Source: Diphasiastrum complanatum (taxonomy: Eukaryota; Streptophyta; Lycopodiopsida; Lycopodiales; Lycopodiaceae). Taken from it: 64,000 nt of DNA. Location of the stretch: NCBI GenBank assembly GCA_029204225.1, contig CM055101.1, positions 58,703,579 through 58,767,578 of the forward strand, given 5' to 3'. Position numbers and translations under genes: made by a program. Positions 11,478 through 23,989 of the stretch are shown piece after piece. How positions within the stretch are numbered: position 1 is the first letter of the stretch; the number at the start of each line of letters is the position of its first letter. The notes below the pieces were generated by a model that saw only the letters and a list, made by a program, of their open reading frames with translations, was not told where the DNA came from and did no database searches.

Positions 11478-12784
11478 GTACTATTTCTTGGGTTCATCCT
11501 AATGTTTGCTTTCGATTCAGTGAGCACTTAGATGTATCATGTTAATACTAGCTGTTGAAGTATCTGAAACATTTCTTATGGGTTTTCTCATCTTTGTATT
11601 AATAAGGGTTTACTTGTTTAAGAAAATTATGAAAAAAGATTGAAATGCTTTAGACTCTTAACGATTTTGTCTTTGTTATTTCAGCCTTTGGTATGTCAAG
11701 ATGATTAAGCATAGACTCCAGAATAGTGAGAACTAAGGAGCCCACTTTGTTTCCAACCTTTTCTATTTTGTGCGAACTTTTTTCACAAATAAAGGTATTG
11801 TTGCTATTAGTTTTCTTGTTTTGGTTTTGTTTAAGTTTATAAATTTTTTTGGTTGGTTGTCACTTGCTTCTTGGTCAGCACTGGGTCTGCACGAGAATTT
11901 GAATTTTTTTGGAACCCAGATAGCAACTTATTTGGGTATTAAAGAGACATAAGTATTGCTGGTTGGCCAAGAATTTTGTTTTCTCCTTTTACATTGTCGT
12001 TTTAACCCGGATTCTTCAATATGCTAGTAAAAACATGTATAGCTCTCCTTAGACTACTATTTAAGTATTCCACCTTCCATTCCTTTGTTTGGCCACACAA
12101 CCGACTCAAGGGTGTGTTATAGACTGTTGAGAAGTTAGCTCCATCCTATCACGTTAGAAGTAATGATCAAAGGATGGCATTTTGTGTTTATAAGTTCAAC
12201 TCACAACGCAGGTTAGGAGAAATAATAAATTGGCAAGCCTCAACTAAGCATGGGACCATGGCTTTTAAATAATTTCTGTTAGGTAGTCTTATTTTGAATT
12301 TGAACTCAAGGGGCCCAATGAGAAATTGACACTTCATTTCACCATGAGGGTGTTCTCATTATATATTGTACATATCCTTTGCATTCTTATGCAAATACAT
12401 TTCAAGATTTCCAACTTTTGCATCCTCAAGCTCTCTCCTTTGTCCCTCTGCAATGTGAGGTGTTGTATGGGAGAATGGTATATATAGTGGCCTTGTTTTT
12501 CCATTGTGTATAGATTGGAGCTCAAGGGGAAACAAAAGCTTGTGTCGTTGCTAGTGGAGCTTTTTGTAGACTATCCAACTCTTTCTTTGTGGATGGGATG
12601 ATGTGATTGGTCGTAGCGGTTAGCTTTAGTTGTGGTTGGTTGATTCTTGTATGGAATGATGAATGGGAAGTGGGATTAGGAGGTGTAAGGAAGCCTAGAG
12701 GTGTAGAATGATATACTTTGCTAGAAGCCTACAAGTTCTGTTTGGCATAAACATTGCCAGAAAATTGTAGAGATATAGCTTAAA

Positions 12785-13142
12785 TGTAATAGATCCTAAC
12801 ACCACAGTAGGGCAAACACTAACTGATCCACCCAACCTTGCCTACTCCCTGATATAGAGTAAGCCCCTCCTAGCCCAGTGTGAGGACTGGTAGCATGCAA
12901 CTACCAAGTGTCGGCCACGTGTCACTGACGTGGCCGACTGCACGTCGGGACCCAACTGGGAGCCCTATCCTGCTGACAGGGTCCCTAGGCTGTGTTAGGC
13001 CCGCCATGGCTATGGACCGTGCTGGGGCACACTACTCACACTGTCTTGCCCTGTTGGTCGTGTACGCTGGACACGACCCTGACTGTGGGATCTGACCTAT
13101 CTGTGTTCTCTAGGGTTCGGCACTGGTCACGAGCTCGTCACA
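12785..13142 (-). repeat. 3' LTR of intronic gypsy element
   Basis: Begins TGTAATAGATCC and ends CGTCACA on the + strand. It is nearly identical to 16131-16488. A pyrimidine run (CTCCCTCCCCC) starting right after its inner edge at 13143 is the polypurine tract of the - strand element. Confidence 0.93.
12911..12937. promoter_or_regulatory. Inverted pair of ACGT (G-box-like) motifs in gypsy LTR
   Basis: A perfect 10 bp inverted repeat, TCGGCCACGT and ACGTGGCCGA, flanks a 7 bp spacer. It contains CACGTG and TGACGTGG, the core of plant G-box/ABRE sites bound by bZIP and bHLH factors. The structure is seen directly; any regulatory activity is inference. Confidence 0.45.
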
Positions 13143-13267
13143 CTCCCTCCCCCTTAAGAACCGTCTTGGTCCTCTAAGACAAAGTCTGGAAAAATCTTGC
13201 GAAGGACGCTGCCTCTTTCCCAAGTGGCATTCTCAACAGGCTGATCATTCGACAAAACCAGATATTC

Positions 13268-13936
13268 TCAGTATAGAGTATGACGAGTCTGCATCTCTCT
13301 ACTATCAAGACTCTCCTCTGGTTCATGTGGAGGTTGCTGAGGATCCAATGGGAGAACTAGAACACTGTCCCCTACCAGATTTTCTGATCTAGCTAAGGCT
13401 TTTCGTAACTCACTTACATGAAAGACTGGAAAAACCTTACTGTTGTGTGGGAGTTCTAGTTCATAGGTGACCTCGCCTAGTCTCCTACTGATGGTAAAGG
13501 GACCACAATACCTTGGAGACAACTTAGCACACACTCCTGATTTGAGGGTTTTAGAGTCGATTGGGACTCTCAAGTAGACTTTCTCACCAGTGGAGAACTG
13601 CACATCCCGTTTGTGTGGATCTGCATAATGTCTGGCTCGATCCTGGGACTGCCTAATGCTACGCTTAGCATGTTCTATCATCCGGTTTAGGTCCTCTAAA
13701 AAGTTTCTGGCTGCTTCAACTTTTTCTTGTTTAAACCCTACAGCTGTGGGTGAGCATGGCTGAAAACTGTACATCAGCATAAATGGGCTGTATCCCGTAG
13801 CTGAATGTTTGGTACTGTTGTAAGCAAACTCTAATATCGAGAGATACTCCTCCCAATTAGTCTTCTTTTTGCTGACGTATGCACGAAGCATATCCTCCAG
13901 CACCTGATTTACCCTCTCTGTACGATCCAGGTGCAT
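13268..13936 (-). pseudogene. Gypsy integrase C-terminal fragment
   Basis: It begins with remains of the core (TERVNQVLEDML, EFAYNSTKHSATGYSPF) and continues into the GPF/Y region (KLSPRYCGPFTI) and a chromodomain-side tail (VFPVFHVSELRKAL). The RT, RNase H and most of the integrase catalytic core that should lie upstream are missing at the 13936/13940 junction. Confidence 0.87.
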
Positions 13937-13939
13937 TAT

Positions 13940-15422
13940 CTAAAAGTTTATTTCATCTTGGTACCCCTGAATACCAAGATTTAAGCTACTTACCATAGTT
14001 TCCCATATTTTTTTATCTTCACCCTTAGCTAATGAAACTATGTACCTATGCTGACTAGGTACTTCTGGTAGTTTAAGCTTTTTAACCAGGGTGTAGTTGA
14101 TGAAATTATGGGTTGCCCCATCATCAACCATAACTCTTACTGACTGGTTACCAACTTTCCCATGCATACATACTAGATCATGCGGCCCAAAGCTGAAGGG
14201 TCTCGCTAGCATTGCAGAGGTCAGTTGGCAACAGTGTTCATGATCTTCATGATACACTTTGATCTCGGAAGCTGTCGAGTCACTGGGGAAACATACAGTT
14301 TGAACAAGATGAACTTGTTTCTTATCTTTTTTAGTGAAAGGCCCCTTGGGACACTGTCTGACTGTGTGTCCCTTGCCCATACACACAAAGCACAAACGTT
14401 CTTGTTTGGCTTTCTCAAAATCATCTGGTTTTAAGGGCTGTATGAGTGAAGGGCGTTTCTGAGGAGCTTCACTTTTAAATTTATCTTGATTCTTTCTTTT
14501 TAAAAATTTCGTTTTAAATTGAAAGTCTTTGTGAGGAGGCCTCAGAAAGTGGTTGTTGTCTCCCCCTCTTCCTACCCACTGAATCATCATAGATTTGAGC
14601 ATATTTGAGAGCTTGCTCAAGGGTAGTAGGCGAGTTTCTCTGGACCTCTACTTTATATTCATCTTTGAGGCCACGGACAAATCCCCTGATTTTCTGATAA
14701 TCATCCATATTTTTAATTTTTAAAATTGCTTCTCGATACTGCGAGATATATTGGATGAGGGATTTATCCATTACTGTTCTTTCCCAGGCTTCCCAGGCTC
14801 TATCAAGTTCATTTTCAGTTAGGAATTCTCTTAGGAAGGCTTCTTCAAAGGCCTTCCATGACCGAGGAGTCTGCCCAATCTCTTGGAGATTTAACCACCA
14901 CTTATAGGGCATAGGCCCTAAGGAAAGACTGGCCTCAATAGCTTGCAAATGGTCAGGGGTCTGTTTAAGAGCATGAATGTTCTTCCATTTGCTGAGGAAG
15001 GTTTGTAGAATATCTGCAATTCTATCCTTCTCTTCCCCATTAAAAGTAGGAGGCTTTAAATCTTTAAAAACACTGGGGTAAGACCGTAAAGTCTCACCCG
15101 AAACTGATGGAAGTGGAGAAGGGGATAATTGAGAAGTGGAGGGAAGGCTTCCTTTCGCGGAACTCAAAATCAAGCTTTTGAGTTCAGCGAACGAGTCGTC
15201 CACACTGGACTTGAAATTGGCTAATGCCAACTTCAGTTCATCCACTTCTGTTACCAACTAGAGAAACTGCTCCTTGGTAACCAGTTCGTCGAGTTCTTCG
15301 GCGAACTGTTCCTGTTCTTCCAATTCCATGGGTTCCTTCTCTTTACTGTAAGCCAAGGCTTCTGTTTCAAGTTTGTCGAAGCCTCTCTCCGGGGGTTGAT
15401 TAGGTCCCTGAGGAGTGGTCAT
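13940..15422 (-). pseudogene. Gypsy gag-protease, broken
   Basis: Gag starts at the ATG at 15422 (MTTPQGPNQPPERGF). It has one amber stop near 15258, after which the same frame continues with VTEVDELKLALANF and the retrotransposon gag core (WLNLQEIGQTPRSWKAFEEAF, near 14850). A frameshift near 14570 moves into the frame carrying the zinc knuckle CFVCMGKGHTVRQC and the protease-like VDDGATHNFI. The frame ends at 13940 where the pol deletion begins. Confidence 0.85.
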
Positions 15423-16117
15423 CTTCGGAACTGAAAGAGAGCTACTTTAACTTCTGAAGGAAAAAAGGTCTAAAATACTAATTTACAACTGTACAAGGGA
15501 AGAAAACTTAGCTCTTTCTAAGAATTGTACTTCCACAAAGAGGATCAAGAAAAGCCCTTTCAGACTGCTTTCAAACCTGTGGTTTCTGAGAAATCTGATT
15601 TGAGGTTGGAAAAAGTGCAAAAAGATCTGAAACTTTTGCTATCCCCCCTCGCTGGTCTGATAGCATCTCAATTTGTCCTCAAAATAGCTCCAAATCTCTG
15701 ACGTTGGGGCCCAAAAACTTGTCCAAAAACCAGATTTTCAGAAGCACTGGCAGCGCTGGCCCTGCTTCTCCTTTTTGGCTTCAAACTCGTTGAGAACCAG
15801 TAAATTTTCCCCTGGAAATCAGATGCAGGTCTCTGACTGTACAACAATGGAGGTGCTGGCTTCTTCCTACTCTAATTTCGCTGGGAAAACCATAGAGAAT
15901 CCTCTGAACTCAGTGAGAAACAGCTGTGTTTCAAGCGAGCTACCTACACTTGGAATCTGACTCCTTGCTATTGTGATTTCTCAGTGAAAATCAGAAGTTT
16001 GAAGGCTGCTCCTACAGCAATTCTCCTCCTCTAATCTTTTCTGAGAAACTCAGAGATCTTTCCTATCTTCTGATAGCTTTCTCTACTGCTGCTACTCAAC
16101 TCCCTAGGATGGAGATG

Positions 16118-16129
16118 GCTCTGATACCA
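16118..16129 (-). other. Primer binding site of gypsy element
   Basis: The reverse complement is TGGTATCAGAGC, an initiator tRNA-Met PBS, separated from the LTR by one base (G16130). Confidence 0.9.
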
Positions 16130-16130
16130 G

Positions 16131-16488
16131 TGTAATAGATCCTAACACCACAGTAGGGCAAACACTAACTGATCCACCCAACCTTGCCTACTCCTTGATA
16201 TAGAGTAAGCCCTTCCTAGCCCAGTGTGAGGACTGGTAGCATGCAACTGCCAAGTGTCAGCCACGTGTCACTGACGTGGCCGACTGCACGTTGGGACCCA
16301 ACTGGGAGCCCTATCCTGCTGACAGGGTTTCTAGGTTGTGTTAGGCCCGCCATGGCTATGGACCGTGCTGGGGCACACTACTCACACTGTCTTGCCCTGT
16401 TGGTCGTGTACATTGGACACGAACCTGACTGTGGTATCTGACCTATCTGTGTTCTCTAGGGTTCGGCACTGGTCATGAGCTCGTAACA
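16131..16488 (-). repeat. 5' LTR of intronic gypsy element
   Basis: Begins TGTAATAGATCC and ends CGTAACA on the + strand, 358 bp like its partner. The PBS lies one base inside at 16118-16129. Confidence 0.93.
16257..16283. promoter_or_regulatory. Second copy of the ACGT inverted pair
   Basis: Same arrangement as at 12911-12937 in the partner LTR, with one arm changed (TCAGCCACGT). The CACGTG and TGACGTGG cores are both kept. Confidence 0.42.
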
Positions 16489-17639
16489 TTAAGGTAGTGT
16501 GATTGTGGATGAAAGGAAGAGGTGTAGAGACGTTGTGATAGCTCAAGTGGTAAGAAGGAAGAATGAATATGTGGAACACAACTAGAAGTTGCCCAAAGCA
16601 CAAATATCGTATTTAGTGACATGAGCTTCACTCTATTTCCTCGTTGCACCAAACCTCGCCCTCTATAATTCACACATGGAATATCTTTTCCCTTACAATT
16701 TTTAGTTGGGAAAAAGAAGTCTTACAACGGGGTGATCAAGGGTGCTTTTGACCCATTTGACATGGTGTAGTACCAATAACGATCGCCCCACGTTTTGAGA
16801 TGGCACAATACTCGACTTGCCCACCTCAACAACTTACCGACTAGCTTTTTGTCATTTTCCCAACTATCTAAAGTAGTGATGAATAAACCCGTGAAAATCA
16901 TTATGTCAAATGCCTAGCAATGGTTATTGGCCATTACTGGGTAACAAACCTTCTTGTATTCAATTTGTCCAAAGTCAACTGAAGTCTAAGATAGCGTCAT
17001 CACAATTCTTTCTTTCTTCTTGATGACGTCATTGTCTCTTGATTCACATCTTTTGTAGCATGTGAACTCTCCCAAATGTTGTCTGATGGTGGGTGGACGT
17101 CCTTTCATGCTTTTAGAGACTCTCAGAGGGCACAAATTCTCAATCGGCTTTGGCTTTCTCAATGAGGTCATTACTTTGCTTACGTGAATTATTGAATGTA
17201 CTTCACATGCCTATGGAGGCTCCAACTTGTGAGTTACGGATTTTACAATAAGCTTTTGCGATCCACATCAACTAGGAGCAGTGCTTGTAGAAAACTTTTT
17301 TTCTTGACTTAGGTTTTCTTTTTTTGTAGGCTTTTTAACAACTCTTGGGCCAAAAGCCTACAATTCTATATGGAGAAGGCTCAAAAAAAAAAATTTCAAG
17401 AAGGCTCAATTTTTTATACAAAGCCTTATAATACATTTATCCTTTTTAATTAGGATTTCAATTGATTCAAACTTTGGATCATTGGTCGGGAAAGCCGGCA
17501 AGTATAGGAATGGAATGAATATCTTTCTTCAAAAATTGGCTTTGTAAAAAACTTATAGGAAGTTCACTTTCAAAAAACAACAATCTTTTTTAATTGGACT
17601 ATGAGGACATTTTGGCCCCAAGGCTAGAATTGGCTCCCA
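16489..17639. other. Intron sequence without recognised element
   Basis: AT-rich DNA between the gypsy element and a copia remnant. I see no LTR ends, PBS or protein motifs. Confidence 0.5.
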
Positions 17640-18870
17640 TAAACTGTGCATGGGCAATCATCAATGACATGGAGATTCTTCAAATGGATTAAAAACAACT
17701 TCTCTCAACAGGGAGTTGCATGAGGAGGTATAATGAAATTGCTATAGTGATACGAAGGAAGGAGGACCAAAAATTGAGGCTGAACAAGGCACTCTATGGC
17801 CCTAAACAAGCATCATAGGTCTTGTATGAGAGAAGAGAGCTATTCTATAAACAAAATGGTTTCAATACATGCAAAACAAATACAAGTGTCTTTTACAAAC
17901 AATGGTGATGCTATGATAGCTTTATACATCAATTATATCAATGATATCATCATGGTTAGTGATGACACAAGGACCATGGCAAAATGCAAGCACGAATTAG
18001 AAGCTGAGTTTGAAATGACTGACATGGGAGATCTGGCCTTCTACTTGGGAATTCATATGATAAGGGAGATTAAAAACAAAGCAATGGAGTTTGAGTCAAG
18101 AAATGTACATTGAGAACATGTTGAGGAAATACAACATGCATAAGTGCTACATGGCAAGTACCCCCTTAGAGTTGGGTTTGAACATGGGCGCAAACATGTG
18201 CCCATTAAGTTTGAAAGAGTAACGGAAATGAAGAAGTGCCCATATCAAAATCTCATAGGATCACGCATTTACGCCATGGTTTTTAAACATTGCAAAATTG
18301 AGTTAGTATCTTACTAATCTTGAGATCGAGCACTGGAGGGTATAGAAAAGTTTTGCGATATTTGCAAGGAACGACATCTGAAGGAATACAGCAAGTACAC
18401 TAGCAGTCATGTAGAGGCGACGAGGAATGCGAACTTGTATTGGGCGAGGGATGTCAGTGATTGTAAGTCAACCTTTGGATACATTAATATGATGGGCAAT
18501 TAACTGGGCAAGTGGTAGACAAAAATCACTAGTGCTCTTTTCCATTGAGGCCGAGTTCGTAGCAATGTCCAAATAGCAAATAACTACTTATTGATCAAGA
18601 GCATGTGTGAAATTGGAATGAAAGAGGTAACTTTTGACAACCAAGGTTGTCTGTAGTTGTGTACAAATGGAGGATTACATAAAAGGAGTAAGATTATCGC
18701 CCTTCAGTCAACTTTGTCAAAGATTTGGTTTACAATGGAGAGATTACTTTTCACTGCTGCCTTACTAAGGAAATGGTCCCAGATCTGTTGACAAAAGCTT
18801 TTGGGCAAAAAAAGGTTTTATTAGTTGAAGTGATGATGGAGATTTTGGCAATTGATAACAATAATGTTTA
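17640..18870 (+). pseudogene. Decayed copia RT-RNase H
   Basis: Fragments in order on the + strand: LNKALYGPKQAS, INDIIMVSDD (degenerate YVDD region), ELEAEFEMTDMGDLAFYLGI, then STPLELGLNMG and SIEAEFVAMSK (RNase H). Many stops and frameshifts interrupt it. It runs in the same direction as PMI1 and leads into an LTR-like segment. Confidence 0.75.
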
Positions 18871-18889
18871 AATTGTGAGAGGGTTTTAT

Positions 18890-19171
18890 AGGTTGCAATT
18901 CAACCTAGATTGTCATTTTTCACTTTCATGGTTAGATGTTAGGGAATCAAGATGCGATCAGCTGGTTGTGGCCAGTAGGCGGTCACACCAGGTGGTGGTT
19001 GCGAGAGGCCACCACCCATACAAATAGCTTCCTGACACATGTATGTGTTAGTTTTCTTGGCGTGATAATACTCTTCTCTATATAAGATGTTTCATATGAA
19101 TAGAATTGGCACTCTCTTTTGTGTTATGTCCTCTTGTAGTTAAGCATTCTTGTTTTCTTTGTGTGCAATCC
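18890..19171 (+). repeat. Probable 3' LTR remnant of the decayed copia
   Basis: It follows the RNase H remnant and carries a TATA box (TCTATATAAG at about 19076). It is interrupted at 19171 by the next element, whose AATCC target duplication shows that the host sequence resumes at 24918. The exact start is uncertain; a candidate TG lies at about 18946. Confidence 0.5.
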
Positions 19172-19543
19172 AGTTACAAGCTAAGATTCACTAGCTATGC
19201 TAGAAAGCAGGACTTAAGCTAGAAAACAGGAAGAGAATGCTTAAGGAGGCTAAAAGAGGAGCAATCATCATCAACTGAATAAAGATACAATGTTGCCCTA
19301 CTTATACCCTCTCCCTGAATCAAATGGAGGATTCAAAAAAGGGAGGGAAAAGGATTTGGAGGGAAAATAGTGCGCCCTCCCAATAGGAGGACCCCCACTC
19401 CAAATCAATGTGACCAAGTCCTAAAAATATAACCAAATAAGGCCCAAGGCCAATATATGAATAAAAAGGGCCCTTAGGCCTGCTTATGCATAATAACAAT
19501 AAAAGAATGGACGCGGCGAATGTAATGAGCCAAGTTCATAACT
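19172..19543 (-). repeat. 3' LTR of AG...CT element (372 bp)
   Basis: Starts AGTTACAAGC and ends CATAACT. The adjoining 19544-19554, read on the - strand (CTGCAAGGGAG), fits a polypurine tract. Confidence 0.87.
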
Positions 19544-19554
19544 CTCCCTTGCAG

Positions 19555-21185
19555 AAAAACAAAGCCCTCCACCGGCTAGCAAGCACAATATCTATCTAAA
19601 ACAATAATGTAAGCATGCTAAGTACTGAAAAATCACGAACTAATGGAAATACTGATGGAGAGGACATAAGTCGTCACAACAGATATCCCAAAAGCATCAT
19701 AACTGTGTAAAGTAAGTACTAAGCAAATACGACAATAAAGAATAGTCATAGCTAGCCGAATCATGAAGCAGAGGGAACATCTACAATGACATCTGTAGTA
19801 GAGGAGAGAACTAAAGCCATGAGGGCTCGAGCCTGATCTGCCAATATTGGTGTATGATAAAACACATCAATAGGCTCCCAAGTGGCCTCCTCAAGAGGAC
19901 GACCATCCCACTCTCAAGAAAAACTGAATCTGCCGGCAGCGTCGACTATGGTGAAGGCGAACCTGGTGAATGGCAGCTGGTAAGAAAGGGAACAACTCAG
20001 GATCAACGTCATGGCGACGAAGGGAACATCTCGGCCGCGTCATCAGAAACCAAGCAATATAGAATAGCCAGGAATGCCAAGGAACCAGAAGAAGATCAAG
20101 CAGCAACTAGGAATGCCAAGGTATCCGTAATGCCCAAGCTAGTAGAGGATCAGCCCAAAAGATAGGGACATCATACCAAGGTATCCAAAAAGCCCGAGAA
20201 GGTAAAACTGCATCAGCAACGGGAAGCCAATAAGGAAACTGAAAAAGAGATGGACACTCATCGCGAATAGCCGCATCATACACGTAACCATCAATCATAT
20301 GTGCAAGGTAGCAGCATCGGAAGACCAGCACCAAAGAGTAGGAACATAAGCAGGATAACAGGCACACTGTAACAGCATGGAAAAGACATGGAGCATAAAG
20401 AGATCATCCTGACAAAGGATAGCTAAAATGGAGAAATATGCACCAGCATGGTCAAAAGCCCAAGGTATCCATAAGGCCCTGAATGAGAAGTAGCAATGGC
20501 ACACGGTACCCTCAAGGCCCATATCACGAGAAGACCAGCATGCCAAAAGCTCCAGAAGGTCCAAGAAATCAATGCATCATCTAAAAAGACATGATGAGGC
20601 CCCAACTGAAAAACTGTAGCCGAAAAACTCATCCAAAAAGACCTCATATAGACATACCAATCCATCATAGGATACACCAAAAACGGATGGAGAATCGGAT
20701 GATCCATCGGAACTGGCTGCAAGTGTAATCCCAAAGTACAAACCAGGCGCACAAGTGAGGAATAGAAGAAATGCACTGGAACGAGGAACAGGATCTGCAA
20801 CATCAGTAGCAAGCATCGGAGCAATATCCACGTGTATCTGGGAATGAGTATCAAAGCACATATGAGCAACACTGAAGTATATGGCAGCAACATCCCCAAA
20901 AACTATCCAAGAGAGGAGAAGGAACTCTCTCAAGGTACCCTGATGGTCTCGGAACACCAGAACAAAGTGGCAACTCAGCATCGGAGACCAAGCGATATGG
21001 AGCAACCCGAAATGATGGGGAACCTGAAGATCACCTGGACAAACAGTAGCTGGAATCTAGGCAATAACCCAAGCCATCAGGATATGCCAAGCCTGACAAT
21101 GAGCAACAATCCAAGGAACACATAGAGAGCCACATGCATAATCATAGAGATATCGGCAACATAGGCGATCAATAATATGGAAAAA
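19555..21185 (-). repeat. Degenerate repeat region replacing pol
   Basis: Similar segments recur on the + strand, for example ACCAAGCNATAT followed in two copies by CCAGGAATGCCA (near 20050 and 21225; a weaker match lies near 20985), and AAGGTATCC followed by AAGC or AAGGC (near 20178 and 20462). The - strand has several overlapping open frames here, but their repeated composition argues against a conserved pol protein. Confidence 0.55.
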
Positions 21186-23495
21186 TCAGCACCAATCAAC
21201 AGGTCCAAATGAAAACCAAGCTATATGTAATAACCAGGAATGCCATATAGCCATAGCATCGGCATGGATTGCATGAAACCTATATGTAGAAACACAAGGA
21301 GACTGAAGGATCCTCGTATACTCATCTAAAAAGATCCCAGCATATAAATACCCTAGATAAGTAATAGTGACCATCTGGCAAATATCCTCAGATGGAAAAT
21401 GTGTAATGGTAAGGGCGAAAGGCTCATGAATCATGTCAGGAACCGTAGAAATGTCATGAGGCAAATCACAAACCTCAAGCAGAGATCCATGGAATAAAGC
21501 GAAAGAAGATACAACCTGATCACCAATAGCGAGGGAACCAGCAAACGTGGACCTGTGAAGAACCCCATAGAAATCAGTAGGAACATCGGCCATAACGGAC
21601 TCAAGAGATGGAGATATAGAGACCAATGGAGAAGATACTGCACCAACCACCGAACCAGGAGGGCTATCTGAGGTAGGCGCAAAAGCAATAGTAGAAATAC
21701 CACCAAGGTATACGGCCTCAATATCAATGAAACCAGGAATGACCACCGTATACGATATCTGTGAATCAAGGCATATAGGCGCAAGGCACATAGCAACAAC
21801 CTGTATATCCGGAGTAGCATCAACCTGAGTAAGAGGACCCACAGTCGGTGAAAGTGAAGCAGCAACTAATGTACTCTGAATGGAAAGAAGAGCTGCATCA
21901 TGAGCCTTTGGCAGGCTACGCATAAACTGCTTCCCGGTAACCAACTGATAGTCACTCTGGGAATCAATACCAGAAAGTAAATGATGTCGACCAACATGTG
22001 TAAAAGACAGTGTCTGCTGAGAAAGATCCACAACAACAGTACCAAGTGATGAAAACCAATCTGCACCAAGAATAATGTCATAGCGCTCTAGAGGAATAAT
22101 ATAGAAATCTGCCTGTCCAGAGAAGTCACCAGTGCTATAGTCCAAGCCCTGAAACATCTGAGAACTGGAAAAAGAATGGGAACGAGCAACCTCAACACTG
22201 AGAGACTGTGTAGCAGAAATAGGTGTAGCACGAATCCTGGTGGAAATGTAATTGCTAATAAATGAATGTGTACTGCCAGTATCCACCAAAGCAATATACT
22301 CTCGCCCCAAAATGCGAACACGTAACCGAATAGAACGAGGACCAGGACGCCCACCTGCCCAAGTAGCATAAGCAAGCTGTGCATGGCAAGCGGCGGAAGC
22401 AGGATCATCAGGAAGCGGGTCAACCGGCTCATCAACAGAGTGTGGGTCAGGAATATCAAGAATATGGATATAAACATCAAAATCATCAGGAGTAAGAGCC
22501 TCATGGTAAAAAAACAGCGATAGGAGGACCAGGAGGAACGGTAGTAGAAGAAGCCAAAGTAGGAGAAGCAGTGGAATGAGAGCAAGAAAGACGAGAAGAA
22601 GTGGATAACTCAGGATACTTATGCTGCAAGGTAGTAGCCAAGGAGATAGCATCTGAGAGAGTAAGAGGCCAAAAAGATGAGACATCATATCGTAAGGTGT
22701 CTCTAAGACCAGCAATAAAATGTGAAATAAGCTCTGTAGGATGAAGATCAGTAAAAAGGTAGGAAAGCTCAATAAACTGATCAATATAAGCAATCAAATC
22801 ACTAGTATGGCGAAGGCTACGAAACGGATCACGTTGGCGAACCAACCATTGTGGGTCAATCATAGCCATATGAAGATCATGCCGAAAAGTAGGCCATATA
22901 TGTAATCCCTCACGAGTAGGCTCAGAGCGATAGACACGCCACCAAGTCTGAGCTCGACCATCTAAATGTAACGCAGCCAACTGCACTTTTTGGGTTTCAG
23001 TCTTGGGATACATAAGTAATAGGTCTCTAACTTAGAGAACCAATTTTCCAAGATATTCCCATCAGATGAACCAGAATAAGTAGTAAGCTGGATGCGATCA
23101 CAAAAATCACGAGCAAAATGAGGCTCAAGATTACCTGAAAAAGTAGAAGAAGGAAATCCTAGTGGTGCGGAGGGAAATCCAAGTGGTGGTACAGAAGACA
23201 CGAAAGGAGACCCATAAGAACTAGCACTATATGAAGGGAGACCAAACGTACTACCAAAAGCACCTCCTAAAGATGGAGATGGAGCAGGAGCAGGCGTACT
23301 CAAAATAGGAAATAAAGGTGCGTTACCAGGACGATGAAGAATGTCTGGGGGGGTGGTATCCCCTCGTGGTAGGATAGTCTCAAGGCTAGAAAGAATACCA
23401 TCAATACGACTCTCAAGATGATCCATGCGGGAATCAATATGTGTAAAACGATCATCTAAAGAGCTCTGCGGAGGGTCTTCTGATGAAGTCGCCAT
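21186..23495 (-). pseudogene. Gag-protease of AG...CT element with long C-terminal extension
   Basis: Gag starts at ATG 23495 (MATSSEDPPQSS) and has the gag core (ENWFSKLETYY, KVQLAALHLDG, AQTWWRVY). A one-base shift lies near 23010. Another lies at a seven-T run near 22510, beyond which the frame continues ALTPDDFD and reaches the protease: LVDTGSTHSFI (catalytic DTGS) and DIILGADWF, typical of gypsy proteases. After LSFTHVGRHH about 300 more residues run on without any RT motif. Whether that extension is functional or open by chance is unclear. Confidence 0.8.
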
Positions 23496-23989
23496 AGGGA
23501 CTAAGGAAGAGACAAAAACCTGAGGGAGAGGACGTTTGTCGTCACTCCAACTTAGTCTAACTTCCAAAATCACCAAAAATGGCACATAAACAGTCCATCA
23601 AGATGGATAATAATCAGAAAATGAGGGGCTGAGAAAGTAGAAGGTTTCTAACAAAATGGAAAAATGGAAAGAGGAGGGTGTGAGGCAACAAATATGAACA
23701 GGAATAGGGGGCTGGAAAGAGCAGTATGTGAGCAGAAAAGACAGCAAGTAGGTGCAGAAAGGAAGTGCAAAAAGGGCGCAAGCAATACCTGGGTGGGTGC
23801 TGATCTGTCGTTCACTCGGTAGTGCCAACAAAGAGAGGTAAAAGCTGAAGATAATAGGGCACTGGGCAGCAACTACCAAGATCCACAATATGCTGAAGAA
23901 TAGGCTGAAAAAAAAAGGTGCTGAAGTAAGGTGCCGAACAGCCTCCAATCAATAGCCGAAACAGATAGCAAGTCGGTGAAAAGAACCGC

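Larger units (their letters stand above)
12785..16488 (-). mobile_element. Ty3/gypsy retrotransposon with internal deletion, in PMI1 intron
   Basis: Two matching 358 bp LTRs (12785-13142 and 16131-16488) bound the element, with TTAAA to the left and TTAAG to the right as a probable 5 bp target duplication with one change. The LTRs differ at about 14 positions by eye (about 96% identical), mostly C/T or G/A changes. Gag, protease and the integrase C-terminus remain. RT, RNase H and the integrase core are absent, so the copy is non-autonomous. It lies antisense to PMI1. Confidence 0.93.

Noticed and set aside
22495-22520. Seven-T run at the gag/protease frame change as a programmed -1 frameshift
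   Set aside because: The protease is in the +1 frame relative to gag, so a canonical -1 slippery mechanism does not fit; a single-base indel in the homopolymer is simpler.
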